Assembly: GCF_030362855.1 (NCBI RefSeq)
Contig: NZ_JAUCBP010000002.1
Location: 372,001 to 436,000, forward strand
Length of the DNA stretch: 64,000 nucleotides
From: Neoalteromonas arenosi
GTDB taxonomy: Bacteria; Pseudomonadota; Gammaproteobacteria; Enterobacterales; Alteromonadaceae
Direction of reading: 5' to 3'
Shown one piece after another: positions 1-8,912 of this stretch. Under the pieces are notes generated by a model. It ran no database searches. It was not told the origin of the DNA and saw only the letters and a program-made list of their open reading frames with translations. Within the stretch, counting starts at the first letter, position 1. Every line of letters begins with the position of its first letter. A program made the position numbers and the translations under genes.

Positions 1-2
1 AG

Positions 3-653
3 CACCTACAGAGCGTGTTTAAACCTGCATCTGAGTTTGGTGGCGCAGGTAAATATATTTTCGATGCAAACTCCTATATGAATGAGTCTCACGAGCTAGC
101 CACGGAAGCTTCTGCGCAAAAAATACTTGAACAATGGGAGTCTTATCTTGACTCAGCCTGTTCGCATTATATCGAAAAAAGCCCTCCTAACTTAATTAGA
201 ACACGGTTTTTACAGCGTTTATTTCCCAATAGTAAGTTTATTGTCATCTTAAGACACCCATTAGCAGTTGCGTTTGCGACGCAAAAATGGAGTAAGAGCT
301 CGATAAAATCACTGATAGAACACACCCTTAGAGGGTACGAGTTATTTGCCGAAGATAGTAAATATTTACAACAATGTTATGTGTTGCAGTACGAGAGCTT
401 TATCGCTAGACCACAAATTGAAGTAGATAAAATTTTCGAGTTCCTAGACATGGAGTCGATCGAAGTTACACATCATATTCGCCAAGGCATAAACGAAAAA
501 TACTTTAATGCTTGGGAAAAGCATAAAAATAAATTGTGGAATAAGTTAATACCGCCAATCAATCAAAAACTCGAGCTACGCGCTAATAAGTTTGGTTATA
601 GCTTACTTGACTACAGAAATGAGTTTGCGCGTTCACTATCGAGTCTCGCTTGA
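3..653 (+). CDS. sulfotransferase family protein, 5' end outside window
   Basis: The reading frame is open to the left edge of the window, so the gene is partial and its true start is upstream; a GTG at 15 is only an internal codon choice. What remains (about 217 residues) matches the C-terminal half of PAPS-dependent sulfotransferases: a strand followed by an arginine and then 'RHP' (FIVILRHPLAVAFA) resembles the 3'-phosphate-binding region, and the later 'YESF' and 'FLDME' segments are typical of this family's C-terminal part. The 5'-phosphosulfate-binding loop would lie in the missing N-terminal part. The substrate cannot be told. It converges on a second, clearly different sulfotransferase-like gene 15 bases away. 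Confidence 0.7.
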   Translation, partial: HLQSVFKPASEFGGAGKYIFDANSYMNESHELATEASAQKILEQWESYLDSACSHYIEKSPPNLIRTRFLQRLFPNSKFIVILRHPLAVAFATQKWSKSSIKSLIEHTLRGYELFAEDSKYLQQCYVLQYESFIARPQIEVDKIFEFLDMESIEVTHHIRQGINEKYFNAWEKHKNKLWNKLIPPINQKLELRANKFGYSLLDYRNEFARSLSSLA

Positions 654-668
654 TCTGATTTTGGCTGA

Positions 669-1580
669 TTATTGCAACAAAAATATATTGGGGAAGGATT
701 CATCGATTCGCTGAAGGTCTTCTTGGTATAACCGTTTTAGTAAGCTCGCTTCTTGTTCAGAGAACAAGGTGTATTTTTCAGCCTTATTATTTGCAGGAAA
801 TGTTTGATAGACATCGTCGCACACTTGCCGCCAGTTCGCTGGTTTTTTATCGAACTTTGCAGCCATTTGCTCAATCTTTTCAATTGCCGAATAGCTTGGC
901 GTCATTGTCGAGGTTGGCCTAGAAAGTGTGGGAACGGCAATATTTTCATCACCAATAAATGCTTTAATAATGTCACTGCTGCGCTTTGAATAATCCTCTT
1001 GCGTCCATATTTTAAAAGCGAAAGGCCGCGCGGTTATACCGTTTATCCGCTTTAGTAAATCATGCCAATTAGGCCTATAACCATGCTTAAATAGTTCGAG
1101 GAAATAGTCTTTTGCAGCGATTGCTCCCTTGGGGTTAAATCGCAACATTGTAATATATGCTCCGGTCATTACTTTGTCGAAAGAACGGATCGACGCGTAA
1201 ACCCTGACGTCCAGCTTTTGTGATGCTAAAACATCCAAAAAATGTAGCTTAGATTCTATCTGGGGATAGAGCCGTTCGCTCAATAATTGCAGTGGTGTGC
1301 CTGAGACGTTTTCTTCCGACAACAACAGGTGCTCGCAGTGTGAAGGAAGGTAAAAGTTAGTTTTTCGCAGATAGAGGTACTTGAGCTTGGCCGGAGCAAG
1401 ATCATAAAGCATTTTTTTCTTACCTTTAGGGGTAAGTGCGCTTAATTTCTGCCGAGTTTCGTCCAGAGGCTCATAATACATACCTTGGTTCACAAGGTCA
1501 TTTCGCATTGCAAGCAACGTATCCTGAAAGTGCGTGGTCGCGGTTTTGTGAAACCCAATATGAAATTTAAATACTTTCAA
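669..1580 (-). CDS. sulfotransferase-like protein
   Basis: A 303-residue protein. The N-terminus KVFKFHIGFHKTATTHFQ is a short strand followed by an HKTATT loop, the usual 5'-phosphosulfate-binding loop of PAPS-dependent sulfotransferases found in bacterial polysaccharide and lipid sulfation. A later 'VYASIRSFDKVMTGAYI' segment may be the 3'-phosphate site. I chose the TTG at 1580 because AAAGGA sits just upstream and the strand begins at once; a longer TTG start at 1616 adds 12 residues of no family character. It is convergent with the partial sulfotransferase and lies downstream of the flavoprotein gene on the same strand, with 126 bases between. Substrate unknown; family membership is fairly secure, activity is inferred. 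Confidence 0.65.
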   Translation of the reverse strand: MKVFKFHIGFHKTATTHFQDTLLAMRNDLVNQGMYYEPLDETRQKLSALTPKGKKKMLYDLAPAKLKYLYLRKTNFYLPSHCEHLLLSEENVSGTPLQLLSERLYPQIESKLHFLDVLASQKLDVRVYASIRSFDKVMTGAYITMLRFNPKGAIAAKDYFLELFKHGYRPNWHDLLKRINGITARPFAFKIWTQEDYSKRSSDIIKAFIGDENIAVPTLSRPTSTMTPSYSAIEKIEQMAAKFDKKPANWRQVCDDVYQTFPANNKAEKYTLFSEQEASLLKRLYQEDLQRIDESFPNIFLLQ

Positions 1581-1706
1581 CCTAAATCCTTTACTTTGGA
1601 GAGACCAACGTCTCAATGTTTCTATGTATTAATACTTGTAGTTTGCTGTGCTAATTACGATACCACGGCATACGAGTCTGAGCTAAGCGTTCTTATCAGT
1701 CGCGAG

Positions 1707-2381
1707 TTAGATAAACGTTGCAATTTCATCAAGTGTTTTCTTTTGTTGCGCGTGTAGCGGTACAGTTGCATCTTCAGCGGGGTAACCCGCGATCACCAAC
1801 ATGTAAGGGCGTTCATCATCCGGTCGCTGACAAATCTTGGATAAAAAAGTCATCGGTTTTGGCGTATGGGTCAATGTCACTAGGCCAGAATGATGTAAAG
1901 CTGTGATAAGCATGCCGGTAGCGATGCCCACAGATTCGTGAACATAATAGTTTGTGTGTTTATCACCTGTGTTCAAGCCGCCTTTCTTTTGACTGAAAAT
2001 AGCGATGAGCCACGGGGCGTGCTGCAAATAAGGTTTATTCGCATCGGTACCGAGCGGTTTTAGGGCATCTAACCATTCCTCGCCAGCGCGACCAGAATAG
2101 AAGCCGCGTTCATGCGCTTCCGCTTGATCACGGACTTGTTTTTTAACCTCTTCACTGTGAATTGCTACAAAGTGCCACGGTTGATGATTGGCGCCATTTG
2201 GCGCTGTGCCCGCAGCTTTGATACAGTTTTCAATGATTGCTCGTGGTACGGGGCGATCGCTAAAACTGCGAATACTATGACGGCGCTTAAGATCTTGGTA
2301 AAACTGCTCAGAGCGGGTGAGCATGTCGGCTTGAGAATATTCTATAAAGTCAGCTAGTGGAGTGGCGTCGTGTTGCTGCAT
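1707..2381 (-). CDS. nitroreductase-fold FMN protein, iodotyrosine deiodinase-like
   Basis: A 224-residue flavoprotein of the nitroreductase superfamily. '[13 protein letters not shown]' near residues 34-46 is the FMN-phosphate-binding start of the fold, and '[16 protein letters not shown]' (57-72) matches the same segment of iodotyrosine deiodinases. Residues E91, Y95 and K116 keep the spacing (+4, +21) of the three lid residues that hold the amino acid zwitterion of halotyrosine in the human enzyme (E157, Y161, K182). The C-terminal segment '[11 protein letters not shown]' also matches. Enzymes of this group reductively dehalogenate iodo- or bromotyrosine using FMN; whether this one does so is inferred. 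It is divergent from the chemoreceptor gene. No strong ribosome binding site precedes the ATG at 2381; an internal ATG at 2324 is possible. Confidence 0.75.
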   Translation of the reverse strand: MQQHDATPLADFIEYSQADMLTRSEQFYQDLKRRHSIRSFSDRPVPRAIIENCIKAAGTAPNGANHQPWHFVAIHSEEVKKQVRDQAEAHERGFYSGRAGEEWLDALKPLGTDANKPYLQHAPWLIAIFSQKKGGLNTGDKHTNYYVHESVGIATGMLITALHHSGLVTLTHTPKPMTFLSKICQRPDDERPYMLVIAGYPAEDATVPLHAQQKKTLDEIATFI

Positions 2382-2580
2382 ATTGGGTATTATTTTTGAT
2401 TGTTGTCATGAGGTAAGTTTTGCATATTTACCCAGCCATGAGAAGCGGTGGTATCGGTCGAAAAACAGTCGATCAAACAGCAACATAACTGAAAGTCGGG
2501 GTAGTATAGCTAAATCGTTGAATCATGTAATAAATCTGTCATCTAGATATAGTTTCATGAGGGCTCTTCAGGAGTCCTCT

Positions 2581-4206
2581 ATGATCCAATATAAAAGCGT
2601 CACATCTTTAGTAGTAACACCGGTTTTTATCAGTTTGGTAATTATTCTTTCATTAACGTTCTTCAGTGTTAGCAAAACGTTTTCAGTCCTCAATCAGTTT
2701 TCTGAGCTTGAGAATACCGTTGTGCAAGTGGAACGCGACTTTGCGGATGTTTTGAGTGATTTTAAAACGCAAGTGCAAGAGTGGAAAAACGTATTATTGC
2801 GCGGTCATAAGCGCGACGATAGAGACAAATATTGGCAACGTTTCCAAGATAATGAGCGGTCTATCCAAATGCGCTTGAACGATTTGCGCGGCAGTGACAC
2901 TTTGACACTCGAGGCGAAACAAAAAATTGATGCTTTCTTGAGCGCGCATCGCAATATGGCGACAAAATACCGCGAGGGCTACCAAGCCTTTATTGATGCC
3001 AATTACGATCCAAAGGTCGGGGATAGTTATGTTCGCGGTATAGATAGAGAGCCGGCCAAGATCCTGGGGGAGCTGGCAGAACTTACTGCGACGGAAGCCA
3101 GAGCGTCTATCGCTGAATTAAAAGCAAGTACACGGCAAACCCTATGGTGGCTGGTGATTGCTTTCCTCACTCTGACAGTTGCAACGGTCTACTACGTGGT
3201 GAAAAGACTACGGTCCCATATCATCAAGCCAGTCAAATCAATGGCTAAACAGCTTGATGCGATGGCCAAGGCTGACTACAGCGTTGAGCTTACGTATGAA
3301 AGTGAGCACGAACTTGGTGTCTTGGCAAATGCTGCTCGGGTATTGCAGCAGAAACTTCGCAATACTGTCTCTGACCTCAATGGGGCAGATGACCATATCA
3401 GTGCAGCTGCTAATACGCTGCACGATATCAGCCGAGTGCTTGATGACAGTGCCCAACAGCAAACGTCTGCCTCTGCCAGTTTAGAGCAATCAACGAACCA
3501 GCTAAGTGATTGCGCTGCTGAGTTGCGTAAAATTTCCGAGGTGGTGAGTGAAGTGTCCGCATTATCGAATCAGAAAATGGGACGCTGCGCTGCGACCTTT
3601 GAAGCAGCCAATGATGGCTTTGTACAATTGGCCGATAACGTAGCGAAGTCGGGACAAGTAGTAGAAGCACTGCAAAGCCGCAGTAGCAACATTCATGGCG
3701 TGGTGAATGTCATCAATGAAATTGCTGATCAAACCAATTTGCTCGCGTTGAACGCGGCGATAGAAGCCGCTCGTGCAGGTGAGCACGGTAGGGGCTTCGC
3801 AGTTGTTGCTGACGAAGTACGTGCATTGGCTGCAAAGACCCAACAATCGACCAAGGAAATTAATGAAATTTTAGGAGCCTTCGAACAGGAAGCGAAAGGT
3901 GCAGTGGTTGCAATGCAGACCGGTAAAGAGCTGTCGATGAGCAATGCTAAAGAAGCGCAAGAGGCGCTCAATGAACTCAATAGTGTGGTAGCTGAAGTGG
4001 CGCATACCGCCGAGGAAGCTGCCAAATTGACTCAAGTGTCCGAACGGCAAAGTGCTGTGAGTATTGATGTGGCAGCTATTTCTACACAAATTGGCTCGTT
4101 ATCACAGCAAAGCCGTGAATTGGCCGCAAGGCAAGATGTCTCTGAGCATATGGCAACTGCAACATCCGCATTTAAACGCATAGTGCGATCATTAACACGT
4201 AATTAA
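2581..4206 (+). CDS. methyl-accepting chemotaxis protein
   Basis: A 541-residue transmembrane chemoreceptor. TM1 spans about residues 8-30, a helical periplasmic sensor about 31-186, TM2 about 187-207, then a HAMP domain (about 209-262) and a long cytoplasmic signalling coiled coil. The hairpin tip around 378-412 has the conserved '[20 protein letters not shown]' core that contacts CheA and CheW. The periplasmic part looks like a helical bundle and gives no ligand. I chose the ATG at 2581, preceded by AGGAG at 6-base spacing; the frame stays open upstream to 2362 but that stretch codes nothing recognisable and overlaps the divergent flavoprotein gene. No che genes are nearby, so it is an orphan receptor. 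No C-terminal receptor-tethering pentapeptide is seen. Confidence 0.92.
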   Translation: MIQYKSVTSLVVTPVFISLVIILSLTFFSVSKTFSVLNQFSELENTVVQVERDFADVLSDFKTQVQEWKNVLLRGHKRDDRDKYWQRFQDNERSIQMRLNDLRGSDTLTLEAKQKIDAFLSAHRNMATKYREGYQAFIDANYDPKVGDSYVRGIDREPAKILGELAELTATEARASIAELKASTRQTLWWLVIAFLTLTVATVYYVVKRLRSHIIKPVKSMAKQLDAMAKADYSVELTYESEHELGVLANAARVLQQKLRNTVSDLNGADDHISAAANTLHDISRVLDDSAQQQTSASASLEQSTNQLSDCAAELRKISEVVSEVSALSNQKMGRCAATFEAANDGFVQLADNVAKSGQVVEALQSRSSNIHGVVNVINEIADQTNLLALNAAIEAARAGEHGRGFAVVADEVRALAAKTQQSTKEINEILGAFEQEAKGAVVAMQTGKELSMSNAKEAQEALNELNSVVAEVAHTAEEAAKLTQVSERQSAVSIDVAAISTQIGSLSQQSRELAARQDVSEHMATATSAFKRIVRSLTRN

Positions 4207-4332
4207 CGGCGGTGGTCGTTGGTCACTTTTTCAAAGGCATTTTTGATCCGTCGCTAGGTTGATATTTTTTCCGCACCAAAAAGCGCTTATTTGCGTATTC
4301 TATGTATAAAGTAGCCGTGCAAATGTGTAGTA

Positions 4333-5232
4333 ATGATCCCGCTAGTCTTTCATCCCATTTATAGTCAGTTAAACTTGCCGGTACGGCATCGTTTTCCGAT
4401 CGAAAAATACCAAGGGATCCGGGACAGGTTGGCACTTAATGGTGTACCAGACGATTGGTTCCATGTGCCCGAACCACTTGAGATAGGGCAACTTATTCGT
4501 GTGCTTGAACCGAATTATATAAGGGCATTAACCAGTGGAATGCTCGATCCGAAAGCAATGCGTCGGATTGGATTTCCTTGGTCCGAGCAACTTGTCGAAC
4601 GCACACTAACCGCAGCGGGTGGAACAGTACTAACAGCTAAATTAGCCCTTGAGTACGGCAAGGCTCTCAATCTCACTGGCGGCTATCATCACGCGTTTGC
4701 CAACTATGGGAGCGGGTTTTGTATGGTCAATGACTTGTACTTGGCGGCATTGGAGATGCTGCAACATCCCGATGTAGACAAGGTTCTTGTGTTTGATTGC
4801 GATGTACACCAGGGTGACGGTACCGCAAAGTTAGCAGAAAATAACCCCAACGTGTTCACCGTTTCGATCCACGGCGAGAAGAACTTTCCCTATCGAAAGC
4901 AACGCTCTGATCTGGACTTTAACCTGGCCAAAGGTACGTTGGATAAAGCTTATCTAGAAGTTGTTGATGAAGCGCTACAATTAGCATTGCGCCTGAGTCG
5001 GCCGGATGCCGTTATTTACGATGCTGGCGTAGATATTCATATTGATGATGACTTGGGGCACTTACATATTTCAAGTGCTGGGGTTTTCGCTCGAGATTCA
5101 CTCGTGTTTGACACTTGTGCTGCCCATAACTTGCCCGTTGCTGCTGTAATTGGTGGCGGGTATCAGCGCGATATCAACGCATTGGTTGATGTTCACATGC
5201 AATTATTCAGGGCGGCGGGGGTATTAGCCTAA
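4333..5232 (+). CDS. histone deacetylase family protein (class IV type)
   Basis: A 299-residue zinc hydrolase of the arginase/deacetylase fold. The catalytic His pair is H119-H120 in 'GGYHHA', the metal ligands are D157 and H159 in 'FDCDVHQGDGTA' and D234 in 'YDAGVDIHIDDDLGHL', and the transition-state tyrosine is Y277 in 'GGGYQRD'. All residues needed for zinc-dependent deacylation are present. The short length and the 'AGVDIH..D.LG' pattern are like bacterial relatives of HDAC11 (class IV). Bacterial members act on acetylated lysines, polyamines or small acylated compounds; the substrate here is unknown. The ATG at 4333 gives the expected N-terminus. Its last nine bases overlap the convergent metallo-hydrolase gene. 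Confidence 0.88.
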   Translation: MIPLVFHPIYSQLNLPVRHRFPIEKYQGIRDRLALNGVPDDWFHVPEPLEIGQLIRVLEPNYIRALTSGMLDPKAMRRIGFPWSEQLVERTLTAAGGTVLTAKLALEYGKALNLTGGYHHAFANYGSGFCMVNDLYLAALEMLQHPDVDKVLVFDCDVHQGDGTAKLAENNPNVFTVSIHGEKNFPYRKQRSDLDFNLAKGTLDKAYLEVVDEALQLALRLSRPDAVIYDAGVDIHIDDDLGHLHISSAGVFARDSLVFDTCAAHNLPVAAVIGGGYQRDINALVDVHMQLFRAAGVLA

Positions 5233-6066
5233 TTGCAGCGACTGACCTTCTGCAGAGGCGAACAACTCCAGTGGCGCGGCCGCCGCATCGATGAACAATT
5301 TGCAGTGCTCAATAATTGCGTCAACATCGTCATCTGTCCGCTCAGGGTCATGACTATAAAGTGCAAGCGTCTTACAATTACTCGCCATAGCAAGCTTGAC
5401 GGCTTCTTCGGCAACTGAGTGTCCCCAACCAGACTTTGCTGGCATATCACTGAGCATATATTGCGCGTCGTGGATCAACAAATCAGCATCACGGCAAAAC
5501 TCTACAAACTCAAGAAAATCACTGTTTTTCTTATAGGGAGGATAGATTTCGTTATCTGTTAAATACACCACTTTCGCAGCCTGAGTCGAAATGGCATAGG
5601 CGCAGCCGCTACCCGGATGGTTAATCAACATCCGCTTTATTTTTGCACAACCACATTGCCACTCCGATATGTCTGCGGGGCGTGGCTGCAAGTCAATCGT
5701 TGCACCAAGCGTTTCAAATGGGACCGGAAAGAGTGAGCCTTGCATTTGGTCGACTACTGCCGTTGTATTGCCATCAGAGACCAGCCCAGGGACTACTTCA
5801 ATCTGTCGGCCAGGTTGGTAAATGGGAGCAAAAAATGGAAAGCCTTGAATGTGATCCCAGTGATTATGCGACAGTAAAATGGTGATAGGAGCATCGTCTG
5901 CGAGTAACTTTTTCCCTAACAGCCTGATACCCGTGCCTGCATCCAGAATGATATGCGCGCCGTCGGGTAGCAATAAATCAACGCAAGCGGTATTGCCCCC
6001 ATAGCGGGTGTACTCCGCGCCAGGAGTTGGGATCGAGCCTCTCACACCATAAAACGTTACTTGCAT
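5224..6066 (-). CDS. MBL-fold metallo-hydrolase
   Basis: A 280-residue metallo-beta-lactamase-fold protein. The N-terminal 'VRGSIPTPG' and 'GGNTACV' segments are typical of the subgroup that includes cyclic-phosphodiester and RNase Z-like hydrolases. The metal site is visible as H67, H69, D71 and H72 in 'SHNHWDH', a histidine in 'INHPGSG' near 154, an aspartate in 'YLTDNE' and a final histidine in 'LYSHDPERTDD'. The set is complete, so an active binuclear metal hydrolase is expected. The substrate is not shown; members of this subgroup are often annotated as phosphodiesterases. The gene lies just downstream of proS on the same strand with an 17-base gap and may share its message. Confidence 0.8.
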   Translation of the reverse strand: MQVTFYGVRGSIPTPGAEYTRYGGNTACVDLLLPDGAHIILDAGTGIRLLGKKLLADDAPITILLSHNHWDHIQGFPFFAPIYQPGRQIEVVPGLVSDGNTTAVVDQMQGSLFPVPFETLGATIDLQPRPADISEWQCGCAKIKRMLINHPGSGCAYAISTQAAKVVYLTDNEIYPPYKKNSDFLEFVEFCRDADLLIHDAQYMLSDMPAKSGWGHSVAEEAVKLAMASNCKTLALYSHDPERTDDDVDAIIEHCKLFIDAAAAPLELFASAEGQSLQLG

Positions 6067-6083
6067 ACGACCCCTAATGATCG

Positions 6084-7793
6084 TTATAGCTGCTGGATGA
6101 ACGCTGCTGCAGAATCAATAGCCAACAGTTGTTTCTCGCCACTACGCCGATTCTTGTACTCAACTTGCTGATTGTCAAGGTTGCGCTCACCAATCACAAT
6201 ACTGTGTGGTATACCTATTAGCTCCATATCAGCGAACATAACGCCTGGACGTTCTTTGCGATCGTCAAACAATACTTCAACACCCGCATCTAGCAGCGCA
6301 TTATAAATGGCCTCAGCCGTTTCTTTGACTCGGTGGCTTTTGTGCATGTTCATCGGGATAAGCACAACTTTAAACGGAGCGATAGCATCTGGCCAAATTA
6401 TTCCGTATTTGTCATGGTTTTGTTCAATAGCCGCTGCAACAATTCGCGATACACCTATGCCATAACAGCCCATAGTCAGGGTCTCATGTTTGCCGGTCTC
6501 TGTCAGTACACCACAACTCATGGCTTTTGAGTACTTGTCGCCGAGTTGAAAAATATGACCGACTTCAATACCACGTCGGATGTCTAAGGTACCACTACCA
6601 TCCGGCGATGGGTCGCCTTTTACCACGTTGCGAACATCGGCAATAATTTCATCGCCTTGCCAGTTGGCTCCGGTAAAATGAAAACCGGTTTTATTGGCAC
6701 CACAAACAAAGTCAGCCAATACTGCCGCGCTGCGATCAACGATAAGTGGAATGCTTATGTCGATTGGGCCGACGCTACCAGCCGCGCAATTCAACGCGTA
6801 CTGCAACTGCTTGTCGTTAGCTAATTGCAATGGTGCAAAAATCTGTTCAAGTTTTTCTGCTTTTACTTCGTTAAGACTGTGATCGCCACGCAGTGCCACG
6901 GCTACAAGCGGAGCGTCTGGAGCATTAGGTTCTTCGGTTGCACCTACAACTACAATCGTTTTTACCGTTTGTCGTGGGTCGATACTAAAAAATTGAGCAA
7001 CCTCTTCAATACTTTCAACATTCGGTGTTGCCACTTCGGTGATACTTGCCGCAGGCGTTTGGGCTTCACCGACGGTAAGGGCTTCAGCTGTTTCGATGTT
7101 GGCTGCGTAATCTGAACCCGTACTAAAGACGATGTCATCTTCGCCAGAGTCAGCAAGTACGTGGAATTCATGGCTCACACTACCGCCAATTGAACCAGAA
7201 TCAGCCATCACTGGGCGATATTCCAAGCCACATCGTTCGAATATATTGCAATATGCTTGATGCATGTCTTCATACGTACGCTGTAAACAGTCTTGCGTTA
7301 AATGAAATGAATATGCATCTTTCATTGTAAATTCACGACCCCGCATGATGCCGAAGCGCGGACGCACTTCGTCGCGGAACTTGGTTTGAATTTGATAGAG
7401 ATTCAAGGGCAACTGCTTGTAGCTACTTACTTCGTTGCGAACTAAAGCCGTAACAACCTCTTCATGGGTGGGACCCAAGACAAAATCGCGCTGATGGCGG
7501 TCTTTTATGCGCAACAACTCTGGGCCATACTCTTCCCATCGCTTTGATTCTTGCCACAGGTCGGCTGGTTGGACGACGGGCATGAGCACTTCAATGCCGC
7601 CTGCTTTGTTCATTTCACTGCGCACGATATCAGCCACTTTATTTAGCACTCGCAGGCCGGTTGGTAGCCAGGTGTACAAGCCCGAGGCCAATTTGCGGAT
7701 TAGGCCCGCACGTAGCATTAATTGGTGGCTAATTACTTCAGCATCAGCTGGCGTTTCTTTTTGCGTTGAAAGCAGGTATTGACTGGTGCGCAT
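6084..7793 (-). CDS. proS: proline--tRNA ligase
   Basis: Class II aminoacyl-tRNA synthetase that charges tRNA-Pro. The protein begins '[15 protein letters not shown]', the standard ProRS start, and has 569 residues, the usual size of the bacterial type with an inserted editing domain. Visible parts: motif 1 region '[16 protein letters not shown]', motif 2 around '[17 protein letters not shown]', a central YbaK-like INS editing domain (about residues 220-400) that hydrolyses Ala-tRNA-Pro, motif 3 '[17 protein letters not shown]', and the C-terminal anticodon-binding domain. I start at the ATG at 7793; an upstream in-frame codon at 7859 would add 22 residues not seen in the family. Two identical tRNA-Pro(TGG) genes lie 7 kb away. 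Confidence 0.96.
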   Translation of the reverse strand: MRTSQYLLSTQKETPADAEVISHQLMLRAGLIRKLASGLYTWLPTGLRVLNKVADIVRSEMNKAGGIEVLMPVVQPADLWQESKRWEEYGPELLRIKDRHQRDFVLGPTHEEVVTALVRNEVSSYKQLPLNLYQIQTKFRDEVRPRFGIMRGREFTMKDAYSFHLTQDCLQRTYEDMHQAYCNIFERCGLEYRPVMADSGSIGGSVSHEFHVLADSGEDDIVFSTGSDYAANIETAEALTVGEAQTPAASITEVATPNVESIEEVAQFFSIDPRQTVKTIVVVGATEEPNAPDAPLVAVALRGDHSLNEVKAEKLEQIFAPLQLANDKQLQYALNCAAGSVGPIDISIPLIVDRSAAVLADFVCGANKTGFHFTGANWQGDEIIADVRNVVKGDPSPDGSGTLDIRRGIEVGHIFQLGDKYSKAMSCGVLTETGKHETLTMGCYGIGVSRIVAAAIEQNHDKYGIIWPDAIAPFKVVLIPMNMHKSHRVKETAEAIYNALLDAGVEVLFDDRKERPGVMFADMELIGIPHSIVIGERNLDNQQVEYKNRRSGEKQLLAIDSAAAFIQQL

Positions 7794-7866
7794 GCAGGCA
7801 AATATTCCGTGATAGATTAAATAACCCGCGTATTCTAGCAGTCGCGATTTAGATGGCAAACGCTAA

Positions 7867-8586
7867 TTAAGTAACCGCTTTAATTGCGTACACTACCGCA
7901 TTGCCACTGTGCACTTGCCACTGAACATCCAAGGTATACAAACGCAGTCCATAAGACTTGCTGTCGTTAGCCAATTTTCGCTTGTAGGCGGGCCTTGGGT
8001 CTTGCGCAAGGATATCGCGAATCAAGGCATCTAGGTCTGCAAAGTGCTGTTGCCATTCGGTTAGCTGTTCAAGGGCTTGTGGCGTATATTCAACGCTGAG
8101 CAATAAGGCCGGCTTTTCAGCCGCGTAACTCGACTCAGCACTGGGCGCACTATCAGCATAGGCAATGTATGGTTTAACGTCGTAAATTGGCGTGCCAGAC
8201 AACATGTCCACACCAGACACTGACAACCACAGCTGACCGTCCTCTATACCGTGATCGACGTACTTTACTTTTGACATTCCCAGATGGTTAGGTCGAAACG
8301 AGCTACGGCTGGCGAACACACCGATCTTCTGATTGCCTCCTAACCTTGGTGGGCGCACTAGAGCACTTGTTTCGCTTTGGAAGTGCTGGTGAAAACCAAA
8401 GATAAGCCACAGGTCTGAAAATTGCTCGATGCCGCGCAAGAAATCTAGGCTGTTGTAGGCGTCAGCAAAAATAATTTGACCGACAACTTGCTCAGCGACG
8501 CTTGGTTGACGGGGGATGCCGAACTTTTCTTTGAAAGGCGTTTCGATATAACCGACCGGGGATAGAGTGTGCTCAAATGCCTTCAC
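7867..8586 (-). CDS. trmO: tRNA (N6-threonylcarbamoyladenosine37-N6)-methyltransferase TrmO
   Basis: A 239-residue protein of the TrmO (TsaA/YaeB) family, which methylates N6 of t6A at position 37 in certain tRNA-Thr using S-adenosylmethionine. The N-terminal beta-barrel domain carries the family pattern: 'PVGYIETPFKEKFGIPRQP', 'FADLWLIFGFHQ'-like segment, 'GVFASRSSFRPNHLGMS' and 'GVDMLSGTPIYDVKPYI'. The C-terminal domain ends in 'DPRPAYKRK' and the family's closing strand. It lies upstream of proS on the same strand, separated by 73 bases, so the two translation-related genes and the hydrolase gene may be co-transcribed. The start is the ATG at 8586. Confidence 0.93.
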   Translation of the reverse strand: MKAFEHTLSPVGYIETPFKEKFGIPRQPSVAEQVVGQIIFADAYNSLDFLRGIEQFSDLWLIFGFHQHFQSETSALVRPPRLGGNQKIGVFASRSSFRPNHLGMSKVKYVDHGIEDGQLWLSVSGVDMLSGTPIYDVKPYIAYADSAPSAESSYAAEKPALLLSVEYTPQALEQLTEWQQHFADLDALIRDILAQDPRPAYKRKLANDSKSYGLRLYTLDVQWQVHSGNAVVYAIKAVT

Positions 8587-8749
8587 GTTTTACCTATTGG
8601 TCTTGATATGCGGTTAGTTTATGAGGATTATGCAACATCTTGCAACAATTGGCTTTCGCATGATCACACTCACTACACATTTGCGGTGTATTCTGTATCT
8701 GTCATTTAAATTTTCTTTATGACATGTAAGTAACACGGATCCCACCCTT
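8587..8749. other. noncoding gap, possible small RNA region
   Basis: This stretch between the divergent trmO gene and the exporter operon ends in a strong plus-strand terminator although no plus-strand gene feeds it. No convincing coding frame is present; the longest plus-strand frame with an ATG codes 33 residues (8621-8722) and lacks a ribosome binding site. A possible weak promoter is TTGCGG near 8682 spaced 17 bases from ATTTAA. A small RNA ending at the terminator is one reading. Confidence 0.35.
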
Positions 8750-8779
8750 AGGCTTGCTTGACGCAAGCCTTTTTTTTTG
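8750..8779 (+). terminator. intrinsic terminator with no obvious upstream gene
   Basis: AGGCTTGC and GCAAGCCT form a perfect 8-bp stem with a 5-base loop, followed by nine T residues on the plus strand. The only upstream gene, trmO, reads the other way, and on the minus strand there is no T-run after the stem. It therefore ends a plus-strand transcript starting inside 8587-8749, or it shields the exporter operon. Confidence 0.75.
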
Positions 8780-8841
8780 AATTTTTTAATCTTTCGCTGT
8801 TGATTTAGACTTAAAAAACCCAATATTTCGCACATCAGATC

Positions 8842-8869
8842 CTGACATAAATAGACTGCCAAATGTCAG
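8842..8869. promoter_or_regulatory. inverted repeat upstream of exporter operon, candidate operator
   Basis: CTGACAT (8842-8848) and ATGTCAG (8863-8869) are exact inverted copies separated by 14 bases, 44 bases before the ATP-binding protein start. The geometry suits a dimeric regulator site, but no regulator gene is adjacent and the site could be chance. Confidence 0.35.
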
Positions 8870-8912
8870 ACGCTTTTAAAACGCAAATGTATTGAGTCAA
8901 GATAGGAAGACT

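Noticed and set aside
8621-8722. 33-codon plus-strand frame in the trmO-exporter gap
   Set aside because: It lacks a ribosome binding site and its composition is not distinctive; it could be part of a small RNA instead.
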